Assembly (NCBI GenBank): GCA_014529385.2
Contig: CM043966.1
Span: 35,181,125 to 35,245,124, forward strand
Direction of reading: 5' to 3'
Source: Adiantum capillus-veneris
Taxonomy: Eukaryota; Streptophyta; Polypodiopsida; Polypodiales; Pteridaceae
Length of the DNA stretch: 64,000 nt
Part shown: positions 20,442 through 31,679 of the stretch, piece after piece
Layout of the letters: the number at the start of each line of letters is the position of its first letter
Numbering within the stretch: position 1 is the stretch's first letter
Notes under the pieces: generated by a model
Told to the model about the DNA's origin: nothing
Databases searched by the model: none
What the model saw: the letters and a program-made list of their open reading frames with translations, nothing else
Made by a program: the position numbers and the translations under genes

Positions 20442-20923
20442 TCATAGAGAAATGGCACAAGATCTAGTACCAATGGATGGTCGAGATGAAGCTGAGGTAG
20501 AAGCACAGTTAGTGACTGTATAGGCACTGTAAGTTTTAGAAGAATTGATGGAGGATACTGCATTGGAGACTGTATATGCACTAGGAATAATAGGAGAATT
20601 GGTACGAGATACCCTTCGTTCTTCTTCCTGCAATGAATTAATGATACCACCCAAGGAGGGCAACGGATCTTTATCCTTTAAAACAGTAACAATCTGATGG
20701 AATTTATCAGGCAAACTTTTTAACAAAACAGTTATGAGATCTTCTTTTGGCACTGGGGCTTCGACATAAACAAGTTGAGTTTTAATACTCTTTAGTCGGT
20801 TAACTAAAGATGTAATGTTTTCATCATCATAACAAGAGAGTACAACTCCATCTTTAGATTCATCATTGAATACTTAGCTTTAGCACCAAAAACCTTCTCT
20901 AGTTGTATCCAGGCAGCGTCCTG
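20442..20923 (-). pseudogene. Copia-2 gag, 3' part
   Basis: On the minus strand, from 20918 down, the frames read AAWIQLEKVFGAKAKYSMMN, then after a small shift DENITSLVNRLKSIKTQL and DLITVLLKSLPDKFHQIVTV, then DPLPSLGGIINSLQEEERR. This is the UBN2/gag-polypeptide pattern of Copia elements (AW..L...F, MNLK.EL, LL.SLP..., L..EE.R). The N-terminal part continues after a 4.47-kb insertion at 25397. It has stops and frameshifts. Confidence 0.8.
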
Positions 20924-21546
20924 GGGGATTCACTATTAGTAATGGAGGGATGTCACCTACGTGCATCAAAATGAGAGAAACCCCCCTATGTACGGTATCT
21001 TACATGCTGACCTACCCCCTACATACAGACAAGATACGGACGTTCTCGCAATGAGTCATCCCCCCTCATACGGATTTTGTATGGAATGTAATGAACCGCT
21101 AATTTATGTATGCTAGTAACATAACAATTTTAGAAGCACATGCTTTTGCAAAAACACATGTTGAAGTGCAAATGAACAGAAGTGTAGATTGTAGTGTGTT
21201 TTCATTTGCAATAGATGTTAAGAGAACAAACCATGAAAAACAACAACTATAATAAATACTAAATTAAAATATATCAATCGATTCAATGTGATTTGTCAAA
21301 AGACGGACATCATTTCCCTTGTAAGTTGATACAAATCCCAGTCTCAAAAGAAATGATACTAGCCACCTACTCAGTATGCTTTCCACATGGAATGTAAGGC
21401 ACACATAAGAAATGGATTGTTCTCTAAATAACAAATAATGGTATGCTCATAAACAACCATGAAAAACTTCACTTATTAAAAAACACATTACAAAAGGTAT
21501 TAACTTATAAATTTTTCTCTAAATGTATCTCTTTCTTATTAAAATC

Positions 21547-21549
<3 letters not shown>

Positions 21550-21600
<51 letters not shown>

Positions 21601-21629
21601 TGTGTACACACACACTGTGTACACACACA

Positions 21630-21712
<83 letters not shown>

Positions 21713-21725
21713 GTGTACACACACA
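21550..21725. repeat. (TC)n(AC)n compound microsatellite, duplicated
   Basis: Two successive TC-AC blocks, each ending in CACTGTGTACACACACATAT. About 175 bp in all. Confidence 0.9.
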
Positions 21726-22004
21726 TATCATGTACTAAACTCAAACGTTTCTATTCGTTCTAACTTTTGCAAACAATCCGTAATAGAGTATTAGAACTAT
21801 AAAATAAAGACAAACTTAAAAGTCTCATTGTTTTTAGGTCAAAACTTGAAGCTTTTGCTAAAACCATGTCTGGTTCACTTTAAGGCAAGCTTGCAATCAA
21901 GCTAGGTTATTAAAATTCAAAAGATCAAAACCAAAACTCTCAAAAATAAAATTGAATAAACTATCCAAATAACTTTTTTTTAACAAAAGAACTAGAGTCT
22001 AGAG

Positions 22005-22355
22005 ACCAATAGCAAGAAAAGAGCACAACAAAAGTGACTTTATAGGAAAAGAACCACTAACCAATGAATCGCAAAACCAATGATTGGGAGAACGCTGATA
22101 TGGATGGCGATGACAAACTCTTCGAAAGCCCATCCGCAGACAAGAGGCTTTTGATTTTTGTGCTCTTTCCCTCCTCGTCAGAAAAATGTGTGGAGAGAAG
22201 AGATCTATTGGGATGCGCAGCAGAGTCTTGAATCTGGATGGGGCTCGCAATCCATAGCTGTGTGGAGGTCGGACCATAAGGCAGAGTACTATATTGGTAG
22301 ATACAAGGTTGATTTAAATCCGTATTTAGACTATATCCTTGGTAAGACACGGCGA
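22005..22355 (-). pseudogene. Unidentified coding-like segment downstream of the WD40 fragment
   Basis: A 97-residue minus-strand frame contains QIQDSAAHPNRSLLSTHFSD and LLSADGLSKSLSSPSISAFS. It lies just 3' of the MSI1-like remnant in the same orientation. It is Ser-rich and I recognise no family. Low confidence that it was coding. Confidence 0.25.
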
Positions 22356-22399
22356 TAGCACTGATATGATGAATTAGTTATGCTCAAGGGTAGTAAACC

Positions 22400-23830
22400 C
22401 TTGCGCCCCTCTGCCAAGTTTGAAGATTGCCATCGGTATCGATGCTTGCAATCATCCCCTCCGAGATCTCACACCATGAAAAATCAGGTACCATGCTTGA
22501 ATCATGACATCATGAGTAAATAGCGGCTTAGGGCATGGAGGTGGTCCACTTGCAGACGTAGCCTTCTTCTTGCGTATCAATCCTGCCATAACAAAGTTTT
22601 ACCTGTCAAAGCGAGTTAAGGCATATTGTAAATTCCCTCCTTCTTTACTTCTAGAATGAAAGGCACAAATTAGACGTAGACTTCACCCGGTAAGATCCCA
22701 AACCTTCACTGTATTTTAATCACCAGATGAGGCTAATTTTGTTGCACAATTTGGATCCCATTCTACGTGGTACACGTCTCCCCTTCATTAAACGACTCGC
22801 TTAATATTGTCATGATTGAAAAGTTATCAGCATCGTTAAGAAACACATCTCATTGAAGGAAGAATGAGAAAGATACAAAAATGAAACAAATTAAGCCTAG
22901 ACAATGTACATGCAGGCTTTCAGCTTTCACACTTTCACAAACAAGGTCGATGTAGAAACGTATTAAAACATACAAGGTACTCGCACAAAATCTCTACTCT
23001 TGACGTACTCAAAGTAGAACATGACAATGTAAATTAGCATATATACTCGTGGGTTAAGAGCTCGTGAAGAGGTTGCGAAAGATGACGCAAATCATGCAGG
23101 GCCAAAGTCCCATCGCCAAATCCCACAACAACCAATTCTTTATTCACTGGTTCAAAGGCCAAACATTTTACCTGGAGATACAAATATGTAGAGCTTCAAA
23201 TCTTGAGAGATCCCAGATTAAGACTATAGAAAAATCTATTTACCCATGATTTGTCATTAACTTTAACCGTTTGTGTGGGCTCAGTCGATGCACGGTGGTC
23301 CCAAATAAGAAGCTGTCCATCATTTCCTACAGATCCAAATAGCTCATCAGAATCTGAATTCCATCCCACATCTATAACCGCACTAGGATGACCCTGCATT
23401 CACAAATTTGTAACGTGTTAAGCCTTTTTAGTAATTATTACAAATCTGCATGAACAATTTTTTAACGTACGAACAACTTTCATATCTTAACAGATGCTGT
23501 AACAATCGAAAGGATCATACCTGGAAAACTTGCAGAGGACAAACGGCATTCCCAATTCCTGTACTACAAGCAAATACTTTCATCAGTAGAACCACTTAGC
23601 AAGTATCCTTCTTTACCTGCACTCCATGCTAAACCATAGCCCTCTGCAATGTGCCCACCTAGCCTCAGGTATGGGCGCCAAGGTTGTTGTCCGCGAAATG
23701 GCGTAGGTGGATGCATGGTGTAGTCACAAAAATGAATTTCTCCACTGAGAGTTTTTGTTGCAATAATGATTGGCTTCTGGGACATGTACCGTGCTCATTT
23801 TTCACCAGCATGAAAGATCTTCTAAGTTAT
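22400..23830 (-). pseudogene. MSI1/RBBP4-like WD40 gene fragment (histone-binding type)
   Basis: Five exon-like blocks on the minus strand, N to C. 23830-23520: ARYMSQKPIIIATKTLSGEI, YLRLGGHIAEGYGLAWSAGK, LLSGSTDESICL. 23398-23244: GHPSAVIDVGWNSDSDELFG, LLIWDHRAS (donor after KSW). 23172 to about 23040: VKCLAFEPVNKELVVVG, LHDLRHLSQPLH. About 22800-22690: VYHVEWDPN, KLASSGD, VKVWDL. About 22595-22400: GPPPCPKPLF, then VPDFSWCEISEGMIASID and LQTWQ. Order and motifs match the WD repeats of MSI1/RBAP48 chromatin subunits (GHxxxVxDVxW, LLIWD, FSWxP). The N-terminal helix and first repeats are missing. There are in-frame stops (before ARYMSQ, after SSGD and WDLTG) and frameshifts, so it is a pseudogene. 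It lies inside the GGGGATTCACTAT element. Confidence 0.82.
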
Positions 23831-23891
23831 CCCGACCTGACAGAAATGCGAAACAAAACCTAAGCAGTCCCAATTAGGCGAAAGTGGTAAG

Positions 23892-24098
23892 CAGTGCTCG
23901 AAAAAAACCAAAAACTTGGCAAACCTACATATGTGAGACAACAAAGGTAAATTGACAAAATTTGAAGGTTTTTACACCAAATTACACTAATTTTTTCAAA
24001 ATTTTGTAGGTTTTCTCACCTTCAAATGTTAATTTTAGAGGTAAATTTCAAAATTTGTAGGTGGGATTACAATAAACCTAGGTTTTTTTCGAGCACTG
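23892..24098. mobile_element. hAT-type MITE with 18-bp perfect terminal inverted repeats
   Basis: The ends are CAGTGCTCGAAAAAAACC and its exact reverse complement. The 207-bp element is AT-rich with no coding. The 8-bp flanks are GTGGTAAG (23884-23891) and GTACTAAG (24099-24106), matching at six of eight positions, which fits the 8-bp target duplication of hAT elements. A degraded relative lies at about 27436-27618. Confidence 0.82.
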
Positions 24099-24599
24099 GT
24101 ACTAAGCTTATAAATCTGAGAGATTGAGGTTGTGGCCCAGGCTTGTATCACACACGTGCGCACGTCCGCCCGGATGTGTGTTCAAATGATAGATTGATCA
24201 TGGGCTGCAGTGTGCGGGAAAAACCATTTTCCCAAACATACAAAATTTCTTTTCTTGAATTTGTCAAGAGGAAAATTAAAAATTAAGTTTAGTTTTTCAA
24301 AATTTTACACTATTTTTCTCTATTTTGGGATGGAAATTCTCCTTTTGCACTTGCCCTCAACCGGCATTTTCGAAATCATTTTTCCCGAACACTGATGGGC
24401 TATGAGGAATGTCTAGACCTATAGTCGTTTATTGTCAAAATCATTTTGTTCTAGATTCTTAATTTTTTTTGTTTGTGATTGACACGCACGTTGCCCAATA
24501 TTGCACTTTCTGAGATGTCCGATCGCTTGTGTGTGGCACGGGCCTAAGATAAAGCTCTATCATTTTGTAATGTAAGCCCATATCACACCAAGGCAATGG

Positions 24600-24960
24600 A
24601 CACAGTTGACCTAGTAGAGCGTGAGGGACACCTGGAAAAGGTGTGTTGAGCTTTCTAAGTCTTTGTCACAGAAAGCACGAACGAGTGTGTGTATCAAATA
24701 GGAGTTGATTACAATGATGGTTGTGAAGCTGGTATCGTGGGTGCAGGAGAAGCTCTTGATCATGCCATTGGTGTTGCTATTGAGTTTGCATACGAAGAAG
24801 GAGAAGAGAAGAGTGACGCGGATGATGTGCAAGAAGACAACAATAAATAAAAAGAGGGTGCAGATGTGGAGACAAAGGCTATGCAGATGGTGGTATTGAT
24901 GATGATGATGATGTTAAAGAGGCTAATGAGGGTATGAATGTCCAAGATATTGATGCCTAG
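24600..24960 (+). pseudogene. Unidentified acidic coding-like segment
   Basis: A plus-strand frame reads VTESTNECVYQIGVDYNDGC, then AGIVGAGEALDHAIGVAIEF and an acidic AYEEGEEKSDADDV, ending at a stop at 24848-24850. Codon-like composition stands out from the flanks but no family is recognised. It lies within the GGGGATTCACTAT element. Confidence 0.25.
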
Positions 24961-25396
24961 TGGCTATATAGAAGAAGATTAGTCAAGTTTATGGTAGTAT
25001 CGACCCCAATGAATTTAGAAGCTTGTTGAACAAGTCTTAAAGATGTTAGCTAAGGGAGAGGACAGGGAGGTACCATATTTTCTTATTGGTATAGCTATCT
25101 TAGTTTGCTAGTGGAGTAAATTAACTCTTTGAAATACCAAGAACAATACCCTCATGTGAAAGATTCTTTCATTGGCTTGTTAGGGCACGTGTCTTATGGC
25201 ATAAGCACTTAATATCCCTCCCTCCCTCCCTCTCCCCCCCCCCCCCCGGCGGGGTAGGTCCCCCCTCCCTTATGCATACGATACAAGCATGAAATAATGG
25301 GGGGTTACCCCTATTGTATATGCTTATGTCTGATCTCTAAAAACCCCCCTCTTGTACACTCACGTGATACCATACGGAAATCCATAGTGAATCCCC

Positions 25397-25575
25397 TAGG
25401 GGCAGCGTTGGCAGATTGCATGTCATCCAGATAATGAATAAAAACATCTTTGAGACATGTCAAAATAATACATAATGCTTGCTCATCCTTGCGTTGTTGC
25501 TCAACAGATAATGCTCTGGTAACTTCAACCGATGTGCCAGCTTCATGAGTTGACAGAGGCTTGACCACGCTCCAA
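25397..25575 (-). pseudogene. Copia-2 gag, N-terminal part
   Basis: On the minus strand the frame reads LSVEQQRKDEQALCIILTCL then KDVFIHYLDDMQSANAA, the typical Copia gag helix (W..D..A...I..SL.D.....). It stops at the right end of the GGGGATTCACTAT element and its continuation is at 20923 downward. Confidence 0.72.
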
Positions 25576-26250
25576 AGATTCTTTCACATCATATATCCTT
25601 TCACTTTGATTTGCCAGGTGTGGAAGCCGGATCTCTTAAACTTATCGACTTTCGATGCCATATTGAAGCGCCTTTTGTTGGGTACAATTATTGTTGCCAA
25701 GACGATTAAAGCATCTCAAGATATTCTTGAACCGGTAGCAGTTTGCCACACCTTCGCTTTTCAAAACTGCGAGTTGTTTTAAGATATCCTTCTATTTTGA
25801 TGCCATTCGAATTGTAGCTTGTAAATTCTGAGCAAGAGCTTGCAATATGTTGCCAATTTGGAAACTCACAATCCTTTGAGCTTGAAAGATAGCTTCCGAG
25901 ATCACTTGCTAGTCGGCAAGCACCGAGTGTGTGGGTGTGAATAGGATTTTGGTGAAAGCCAAAAGGCTCAAATAACACGGCCAATTAGAAGATAGTGCGA
26001 AAATTAAATAGAAAACAAGCTTATGTAATGGAGCAGTAGCGCAGATGACAGTGGCACAATGGGAAATCAACTCGCAGCGGGCAGTAGAGGGTGAAATAGA
26101 AGGAGATACAGTGACAAAAAAATCATCAACATGCCAAGGCGAACTCGTTGATGTTGGTTATGGTTGAATTGCCGCAGGCTGATGAACGTCTTCTCTCCTC
26201 TACAGAGGCGATGGTTCTTGCGAGTTAGGTCGAGCCAAGGCCGCCAAGCA
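25576..26250. other. Copia-2 leader, no intact gene
   Basis: Between the gag start and the primer site. I see no family match. Parts of the minus strand may belong to the gag leader. Confidence 0.4.
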
Positions 26251-26253
26251 AAG

Positions 26254-26271
26254 CCATGCTCTGATAACAGT
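26254..26271 (-). promoter_or_regulatory. Copia-2 primer-binding site
   Basis: On the minus strand the sequence CTGTTATCAGAGCATGG follows a putative LTR end TATCA. TTATCAGAGC is one base from the usual TGGTATCAGAGC type. Confidence 0.65.
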
Positions 26272-26336
26272 GATAGGCTTGAGAGCTTATGGGGGATGAT
26301 GGCATGCAACCATGGCGAGCAGAGAGGTGCAGAGAT

Positions 26337-26378
<42 letters not shown>

Positions 26379-26514
26379 ACACGCTTGCAAAACAAAATAA
26401 CGCTATGTTTGATTGATAAAAAACTTTACAATATACAGATGTTTCTCTTTGCCATGCAAACTGCTAAAAAAGGAGTGTAGCCACCCCATCGCATCACAAA
26501 AAAACTGACTATCA
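26272..26514 (-). repeat. Putative 5' LTR of Copia-2
   Basis: Read on the plus strand the segment starts TGATAGG and ends CTATCA, complementary ends as expected for an LTR. It borders the primer site. It includes a GA tract (26343-26375). The partner LTR was not found, because the element is cut off at 20442. Confidence 0.5.
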
Positions 26515-26589
26515 AGCAAAGGGCAAAGAGAAGAGCTTACAACCGCAAAAGGGTGGAGTCCTAGCCTCCATCACCAAAGGCCGGTAGGG

Positions 26590-27250
26590 GTTGCCACCAT
26601 GAGACTCCCACTGCCACCGGAAGACACCATGACCCCGACCGCCAGGCCAGCATATGCCAAACCCCAAAAAAGATGCCATCAAGTCGCAACCAGCAGATCG
26701 AACCCTCACGAGCCCACTGGATCAAGGCCTACAACCAAAACTTCCACATCTAGCAAGCCACACAATCCATGCATCGAGTGCACCATCCTAAGCCATAGCA
26801 CGACCATCATAGATGACCACCAACCTACTAGTGGCACCGAAAAGAAGCTAGGTGAACAACACCGAGCCATGAACCCACACAACATCTTTGCAAGACCTCC
26901 CCAACCAAACCTTGCGAACAATTTGCCCCTACAAGAGGGGCCGGCAGCCGCACAGCCCGGGTATAAAAATATGAGCCTCACCTGAGCCACGCCATCCTGC
27001 GAGGCCGGGTAGAAGCAGCCGAAGCCTCCATCTTCGAAGCCTTTCTACTCCCGAACCAAAGGAAATCCACCCCGATAGACCCTGAATTTGCAGGTCATTC
27101 AGCGCTTTGCAAGCATGCATCGCCAAGCCCCCAGACAACCCACCTAAGGGCCCCCAACCCACGCGACATTGCTGGAGCTACTCGGTGCGGCGCACAAGCA
27201 AAACAGGGGAGGCATCCAAACCCTATCTCATTGGGCAAGCAGTACCATTG
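26590..27250. other. GC-rich unidentified segment, possibly retroelement-derived
   Basis: A region with higher GC than its flanks and open frames on both strands (plus 26599-26985, minus 26706-26990). Amino acid composition is Pro/Thr or Cys/Gly/Trp rich and no domain is recognised. It may be a captured exon or retroelement leader. Confidence 0.25.
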
Positions 27251-27435
27251 CAATCTTTTAAAAAAAGATGAAGCAAACATTACAAAAATGCAATTGCAAT
27301 GACATTATTGCCAAATTTGTGGTATTGAATTATCCAAAATGCCTCTACATCTTAAAATTAAAAACTTAACATTTTAAAAAATGCATTTGGCACGTGAAGA
27401 GCATGAGACAAGAGGGAAGGTAGCGATTCCAAAGC

Positions 27436-27618
27436 TCACAAAAAACCTCGTTTTAGTGTAATCGCACCTACAAATTTTGAGATTTATCTTTAAATTTTAT
27501 ACTTAAAAACAAAAAAAAAAATCTACAAAATTTAAAGAATTTGTGCAAAATTTTCAAATTTAGTTAATTTACCTCTAAAATTTCTCATACATAGATTTCA
27601 TAAGTTTTTGGAAAAAAG
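27436..27618. mobile_element. Degraded copy of the hAT-type MITE
   Basis: In inverted orientation the segment follows the MITE at 23892-24098: AAAAAACCTCGTTTTAGTGTAATC, CACCTACAAATTTTGAGATT, TTTACCTCTAAAATT and AAGTTTTTGGAAAAAA each have a counterpart. Terminal repeats are lost. Confidence 0.65.
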
Positions 27619-27772
27619 TTAGCATAGGCCTAGTTTAAATAGGGCAATAGATTGCACAAAAGAAAAACTACTTTATTTTCTTCCCTTCACTTTCTCTCAC
27701 CAACTTTGCCTTCACTCCCCCTTGCTATCTCTGTCTAACGGTTCTCTCTCCCATGTGCCATGCCTTCTTTGA

Positions 27773-28063
<291 letters not shown>

Positions 28064-28064
28064 T

Positions 28065-28674
28065 TGGTGGGGAAAAGATAATTGTGTATGGCAATGCAGG
28101 AAGAGTGGCTAGAATCCAAGCAAGAAAAAGGGAATCTCCACACTTGCATGACAGGAGGGGATGATTACCAAGGAGGTTGCCATGGAATCAAGAACGACTA
28201 GGCTCCATCGTCACTGCATGCATATGTATGTGCTCCGATCATCTCTTCTGCTACTCCGGACATCCTGCTATGGGAATTGCATAGCGCCACCTAGGTTCGA
28301 CCCATGGTACCACGTCACATTTCTTGCTTTAGACTATTGTCGTGAGCTCTGCATCCAATAATTGGAGGTTGAAGCTACCCCTGGGGCCTGTCCCCTTATA
28401 GAGGCCTTCCTTTGGCATTCTGAAGCAACGCCTCACCTGACTAACTTCTCATTGTTGCCTGATGGCCCTCATAGTTCTCCTCAAAACCCTCACAATGCAG
28501 GGCAGCTCTACCTAGCCCAACCTTGTCCAGTTGTACTTGATGCACAAATAGGACACTATCATGTAGGGTAGTACACAGACGGAGAATGCTTTCACTTGGT
28601 TGCATCCAGCCTGGCAACGGCATTGTGAGGGAGCACGATCTCTCTCTCCTCGTTGGAGGCGGCTAAGAATGAGT

Positions 28675-28766
<92 letters not shown>

Positions 28767-29440
28767 ATCAGGTGCAAGGAGGACGGTGTTGAGGGATCTC
28801 GAGCAGAAGAGAGAAGCAAGGATGCACACCTGTGGATGGGAAGACTATTAGGCAGAAGAGAGGGGAGGGAAGCAGGTGTGTGGAGATGAAGGCAATACTT
28901 CCCGAGGAATGACTGTGGAGCCAAAATAACTACCTCTACCTCTATCTCTATAGCAGATAGCTATCCCTGCCTTTCCCATATGATTTTAGCTTCTGGATTT
29001 CCTGCCTTAGACAGACCTTTGTTCTCCTGTATCATGTTTGCTTTCCCCTCCCTTTCCCCCCCTTTTCCCTTGAGTATACGCCATAGCCAAACCCCACCTG
29101 TGCGTTATTTGTGTGCAGCCCTCCTTTTGCTAGGTAGAAGATGTCATCGTTTCCGGTTGACAGTCCCCAAATTGTGTTTTGCAAATACTGGCCGCCCATT
29201 GGAAGTGGATGACATAATTGCTCTGTTTGTTGTGGACATTGATCCTCGTCGCGTTCTTCTGATCGGGAAGGTGTTGGTCAACCAACTCTGCAACTGCCAT
29301 GCCTTTATTAAGTTGGGAGCTCGTCTTCCTCATTCTAAGGTTCCTGGATGAGGAAAAGTTAAAGGAGACAGTTCACAATGGGCAGTGAGAAAATCGGGAT
29401 GGCGACGCTAAGCTCAAGCGTGTGCGCAATGCAGGAGGTG
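28065..29440. other. No recognised gene between microsatellites and 29.4 kb
   Basis: Several open frames (for example plus 28980-29351, 123 residues) but no family signature and no strong coding bias. Apart from the microsatellite I see nothing definite. Confidence 0.4.
28678..28764. repeat. (TC)n(AC)n compound microsatellite
   Basis: TC tract 28678-28723 then AC tract 28724-28764. Confidence 0.95.
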
Positions 29441-29572
29441 TGATGGAGTATTGAGTTAGAGCTCAACGCAGGCAAGATGATGAGGGGGAGGGATGTGGAG
29501 GTTGTGATGGATTATTGAGTTAGAGCTCAACGTAGGCAGGATGATAAGGGGGAGGGTTGCGGAGGTTGGGCA
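29441..29572 (+). repeat. Tandem duplication of a 64-bp unit
   Basis: TGATGGAGTATTGAGTTAGA at 29441 and TGATGGATTATTGAGTTAGA at 29505 start two adjacent copies, both containing GATGATxAGGGGGAGGG. Confidence 0.85.
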
Positions 29573-29849
29573 TGATAGCACCTTCTCAATTCAATGCGGA
29601 AGGAGATCTACTTTTTTAATTTGCACTCATTATTCCAAGTGCCTTTATTTTTTACAAAGTAAAGAGTTTTTTTACCAACAAGTAATACTAATTATCCCAA
29701 GTGGCTTTGTTAAATTCTCATTCTTATTACGACCCTCTACTTGTAGGTCTATTTGTCTCTCTCTTCCTCCAGGACAAAGTGGCATGGACATGGGAGGGTG
29801 GGATCTATGGCGCGGACATTGTGGGCTGTAGATCCCAGTGGCGGCGCTG

Positions 29850-29945
29850 AAAGTAATCTAGGGTGCCCTAGATTAGTAATTTAGGGTACCCTAGTTTACT
29901 TTTTATTACAAAAACTAATCTAGAGTACCCTAGATTACATTCAAC
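29850..29945. repeat. Three consecutive near-perfect palindromes
   Basis: AATCTAGGGTGCCCTAGATT, AATTTAGGGTACCCTAGTTT and AATCTAGAGTACCCTAGATT follow one another within 95 bp. Each is itself palindromic, and the outer two are inverted relative to the middle spacer. It could be the core of a small foldback element. Confidence 0.7.
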
Positions 29946-30004
29946 TATCGCCCTTGTGCATACATGTTTTAAGTAAATTAGGGCCCCCACGGCTTTCACA
30001 ACGC

Positions 30005-30260
30005 ACACATGGCGTAGTGGTTACGGTATGTGCCTCTCATGGGTGAGGTCACGGTGTGAGCAGGATGGAAACACATGCAACGCCTCTATAATGACCCGAC
30101 CCACACTCTTGGGATGACACACACACACACACACACACACACTATGGGGCACTACTCGGCTTACACAACTCGCCTGGCCGGGACAGGAAACACACAGATG
30201 GAGTGAGAAGAGAAAGATTTCCCACTTGCCCACTCCACACACAGAGAGACACACACACCC
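30005..30260 (+). mobile_element. Possible tRNA-derived SINE
   Basis: The stretch ATGGCGTAGTGGTTACGGTA followed by TGTGCCTCTCATGGGTGAGG resembles a polymerase III A box and anticodon-stem region. A degenerate B box may be GGTCACGGTGTGAGC. An AC microsatellite follows at 30115-30142. Target duplications were not identified. Confidence 0.4.
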
Positions 30261-30299
30261 AAAAAAATCAGCTTAAAAGAGAATAATTTCTTATGTTTA

Positions 30300-31390
30300 G
30301 ATACAATTGAGCTTGGGCCAACACCAATGGGGGAGATAGCTCACACAATGTGAGGTCCCCACCCCGCCGTCTCAAGCGACGGATCTGATGGTAAACCTAG
30401 TGGCCACTAGATCCACAGCGGAAGCAAACAAAGTGGTTTATGGTTCATCTAGCGGACGATCTCTCATCACAAAGTGAATCGAGCTCGAGCCTACTAGCAT
30501 CGAGATCTAGTTCCACCCCGCAGGGGAAGCGTGATTAACTTATCTAGCGATCCTAAGACCCACCTTCCAAGAGGAGAGAGTCCCGCGTTCCTTTTCCCCC
30601 ATGGCTTTCAGAGGCATGTACACTTGAGACTTTGCCGCTCTAGGGGCAATGAGTAATACTAGTGTCGATTTATAACACTATGGGGACGGAGAGTTTCCGA
30701 CCAATCGGGACCACCCTTCTCATAAGCATTGGCAACCTGAGCCAAGCCCCCACTTTCCACCCCCACACTCACACTTCTTTGTGTGTCCTAATTACTACCA
30801 CAATGGTTGTTCAACATATAAGTTCCTTGATTAGGTTCCGATTCACAAGGTTCATTAAGACAGCCCTTCAACCAATATTGCAAATCGGCACCAAGACAGT
30901 AACTCTAGTAAAAATTTTACTCAAAACTTATTCATTAAAATTCCAATGTTCTGGAGGTACAACATCCCCCCTCCACCGAGAGTTTACTCCTCCCATTGTC
31001 GGCTAGCTGCCCATCCAACTAGGTATGTCCACCGCATAGAACGCACAACATGCACATTCCCACCGCATAGAACGTAAGGCATGGGTATCCACCGCAAGGA
31101 ACACAAGTCGTGGATAGAGGCCCTAAGCTAGTAACTCTAGCTACTGTGAAATCATTGCGAGCTGCCCCGTGTGATCAGTAGGGGGATCAGGATTGGTTTC
31201 ACCATTGGAAATAGAAATGAACATGCCGAGCTAAATTTTCCCTAGCAGACATTCTTTCCTATCTCAAATAGTATATCCAACACTCATTCTTTCCTACTTA
31301 GAATTTAATAAACATTTCAATTCAAATGCCGAGGTTTCCGTTGGTCTTCTCCAACATGTTTAGGGATATGTTCTTTTCTAACTTATTGTA
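30300..31390. other. Unassigned sequence with short tandem repeats
   Basis: Contains a small tandem family built on CCACCGCATAGAACG (about 31028-31110, three copies) and a palindrome CTAGTGGCCACTAG near 30398. It could be part of a retrotransposon internal region. No coding domain recognised. Confidence 0.35.
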
Positions 31391-31429
31391 TGTTTGTTAA
31401 ATTAAACAAACTTGAATTAATATGTGACC

Positions 31430-31580
31430 TACCTCCTCCATTTCCTCGTCATTGACTCGTGAGTTGGCCGGTACTTGGTCGTCCATGGGAGCTTTTCCTT
31501 TCCCATTCACGTTGCTTGTTCTCGCCTCGCAGTCGTGGGCACCACCGAAGCGAGTTCTCTTTACCGGGGCCATTTTATAC
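31430..31580 (-). pseudogene. Possible gag N-terminus of a gypsy-like element
   Basis: A minus-strand frame starting at 31574 reads MAPVKRTRFGGAHDCEARTS then NVNGKGKAPMDDQVPANSR. It has the basic, low-complexity look of a gypsy gag start and lies just 3' of the LTR-like segment at 31.7-33.16 kb. Only about 50 residues are visible. Confidence 0.35.
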
Positions 31581-31679
31581 TCACTACTTAATTGACAAAC
31601 TTGGAGAAAAAGAACTAATGTCCGAGAGTACCATAACAACCAAGATGACAGATTAGAATCACTGAACAATTCCTTTTTC

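Larger units (their letters stand above)
20924..25396 (-). mobile_element. 4.5-kb DNA element with GGGGATTCACTAT termini carrying an MSI1-like gene
   Basis: The left end reads GGGGATTCACTATT and the right end ATAGTGAATCCCC, a perfect 13-bp inverted repeat. Both sit exactly where the Copia-2 gag is interrupted: gag codons for SANAA stop at the right end and codons for DAAWIQL resume at the left end. The outer 150 bp on each side hold C/G runs and repeated TACGG motifs. A short relative occurs at 60870-60952. The interior carries a WD40 pseudogene and unidentified coding-like pieces; no transposase was recognised. Flanking trinucleotides are CTG and TAG, so a target duplication is not clear. 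The superfamily is undetermined. Confidence 0.65.

Noticed and set aside
29850-29945. Interstitial telomere repeats (TTTAGGG-like)
   Set aside because: Only isolated TTAGGGT pieces within palindromes, no tandem TTTAGGG array.
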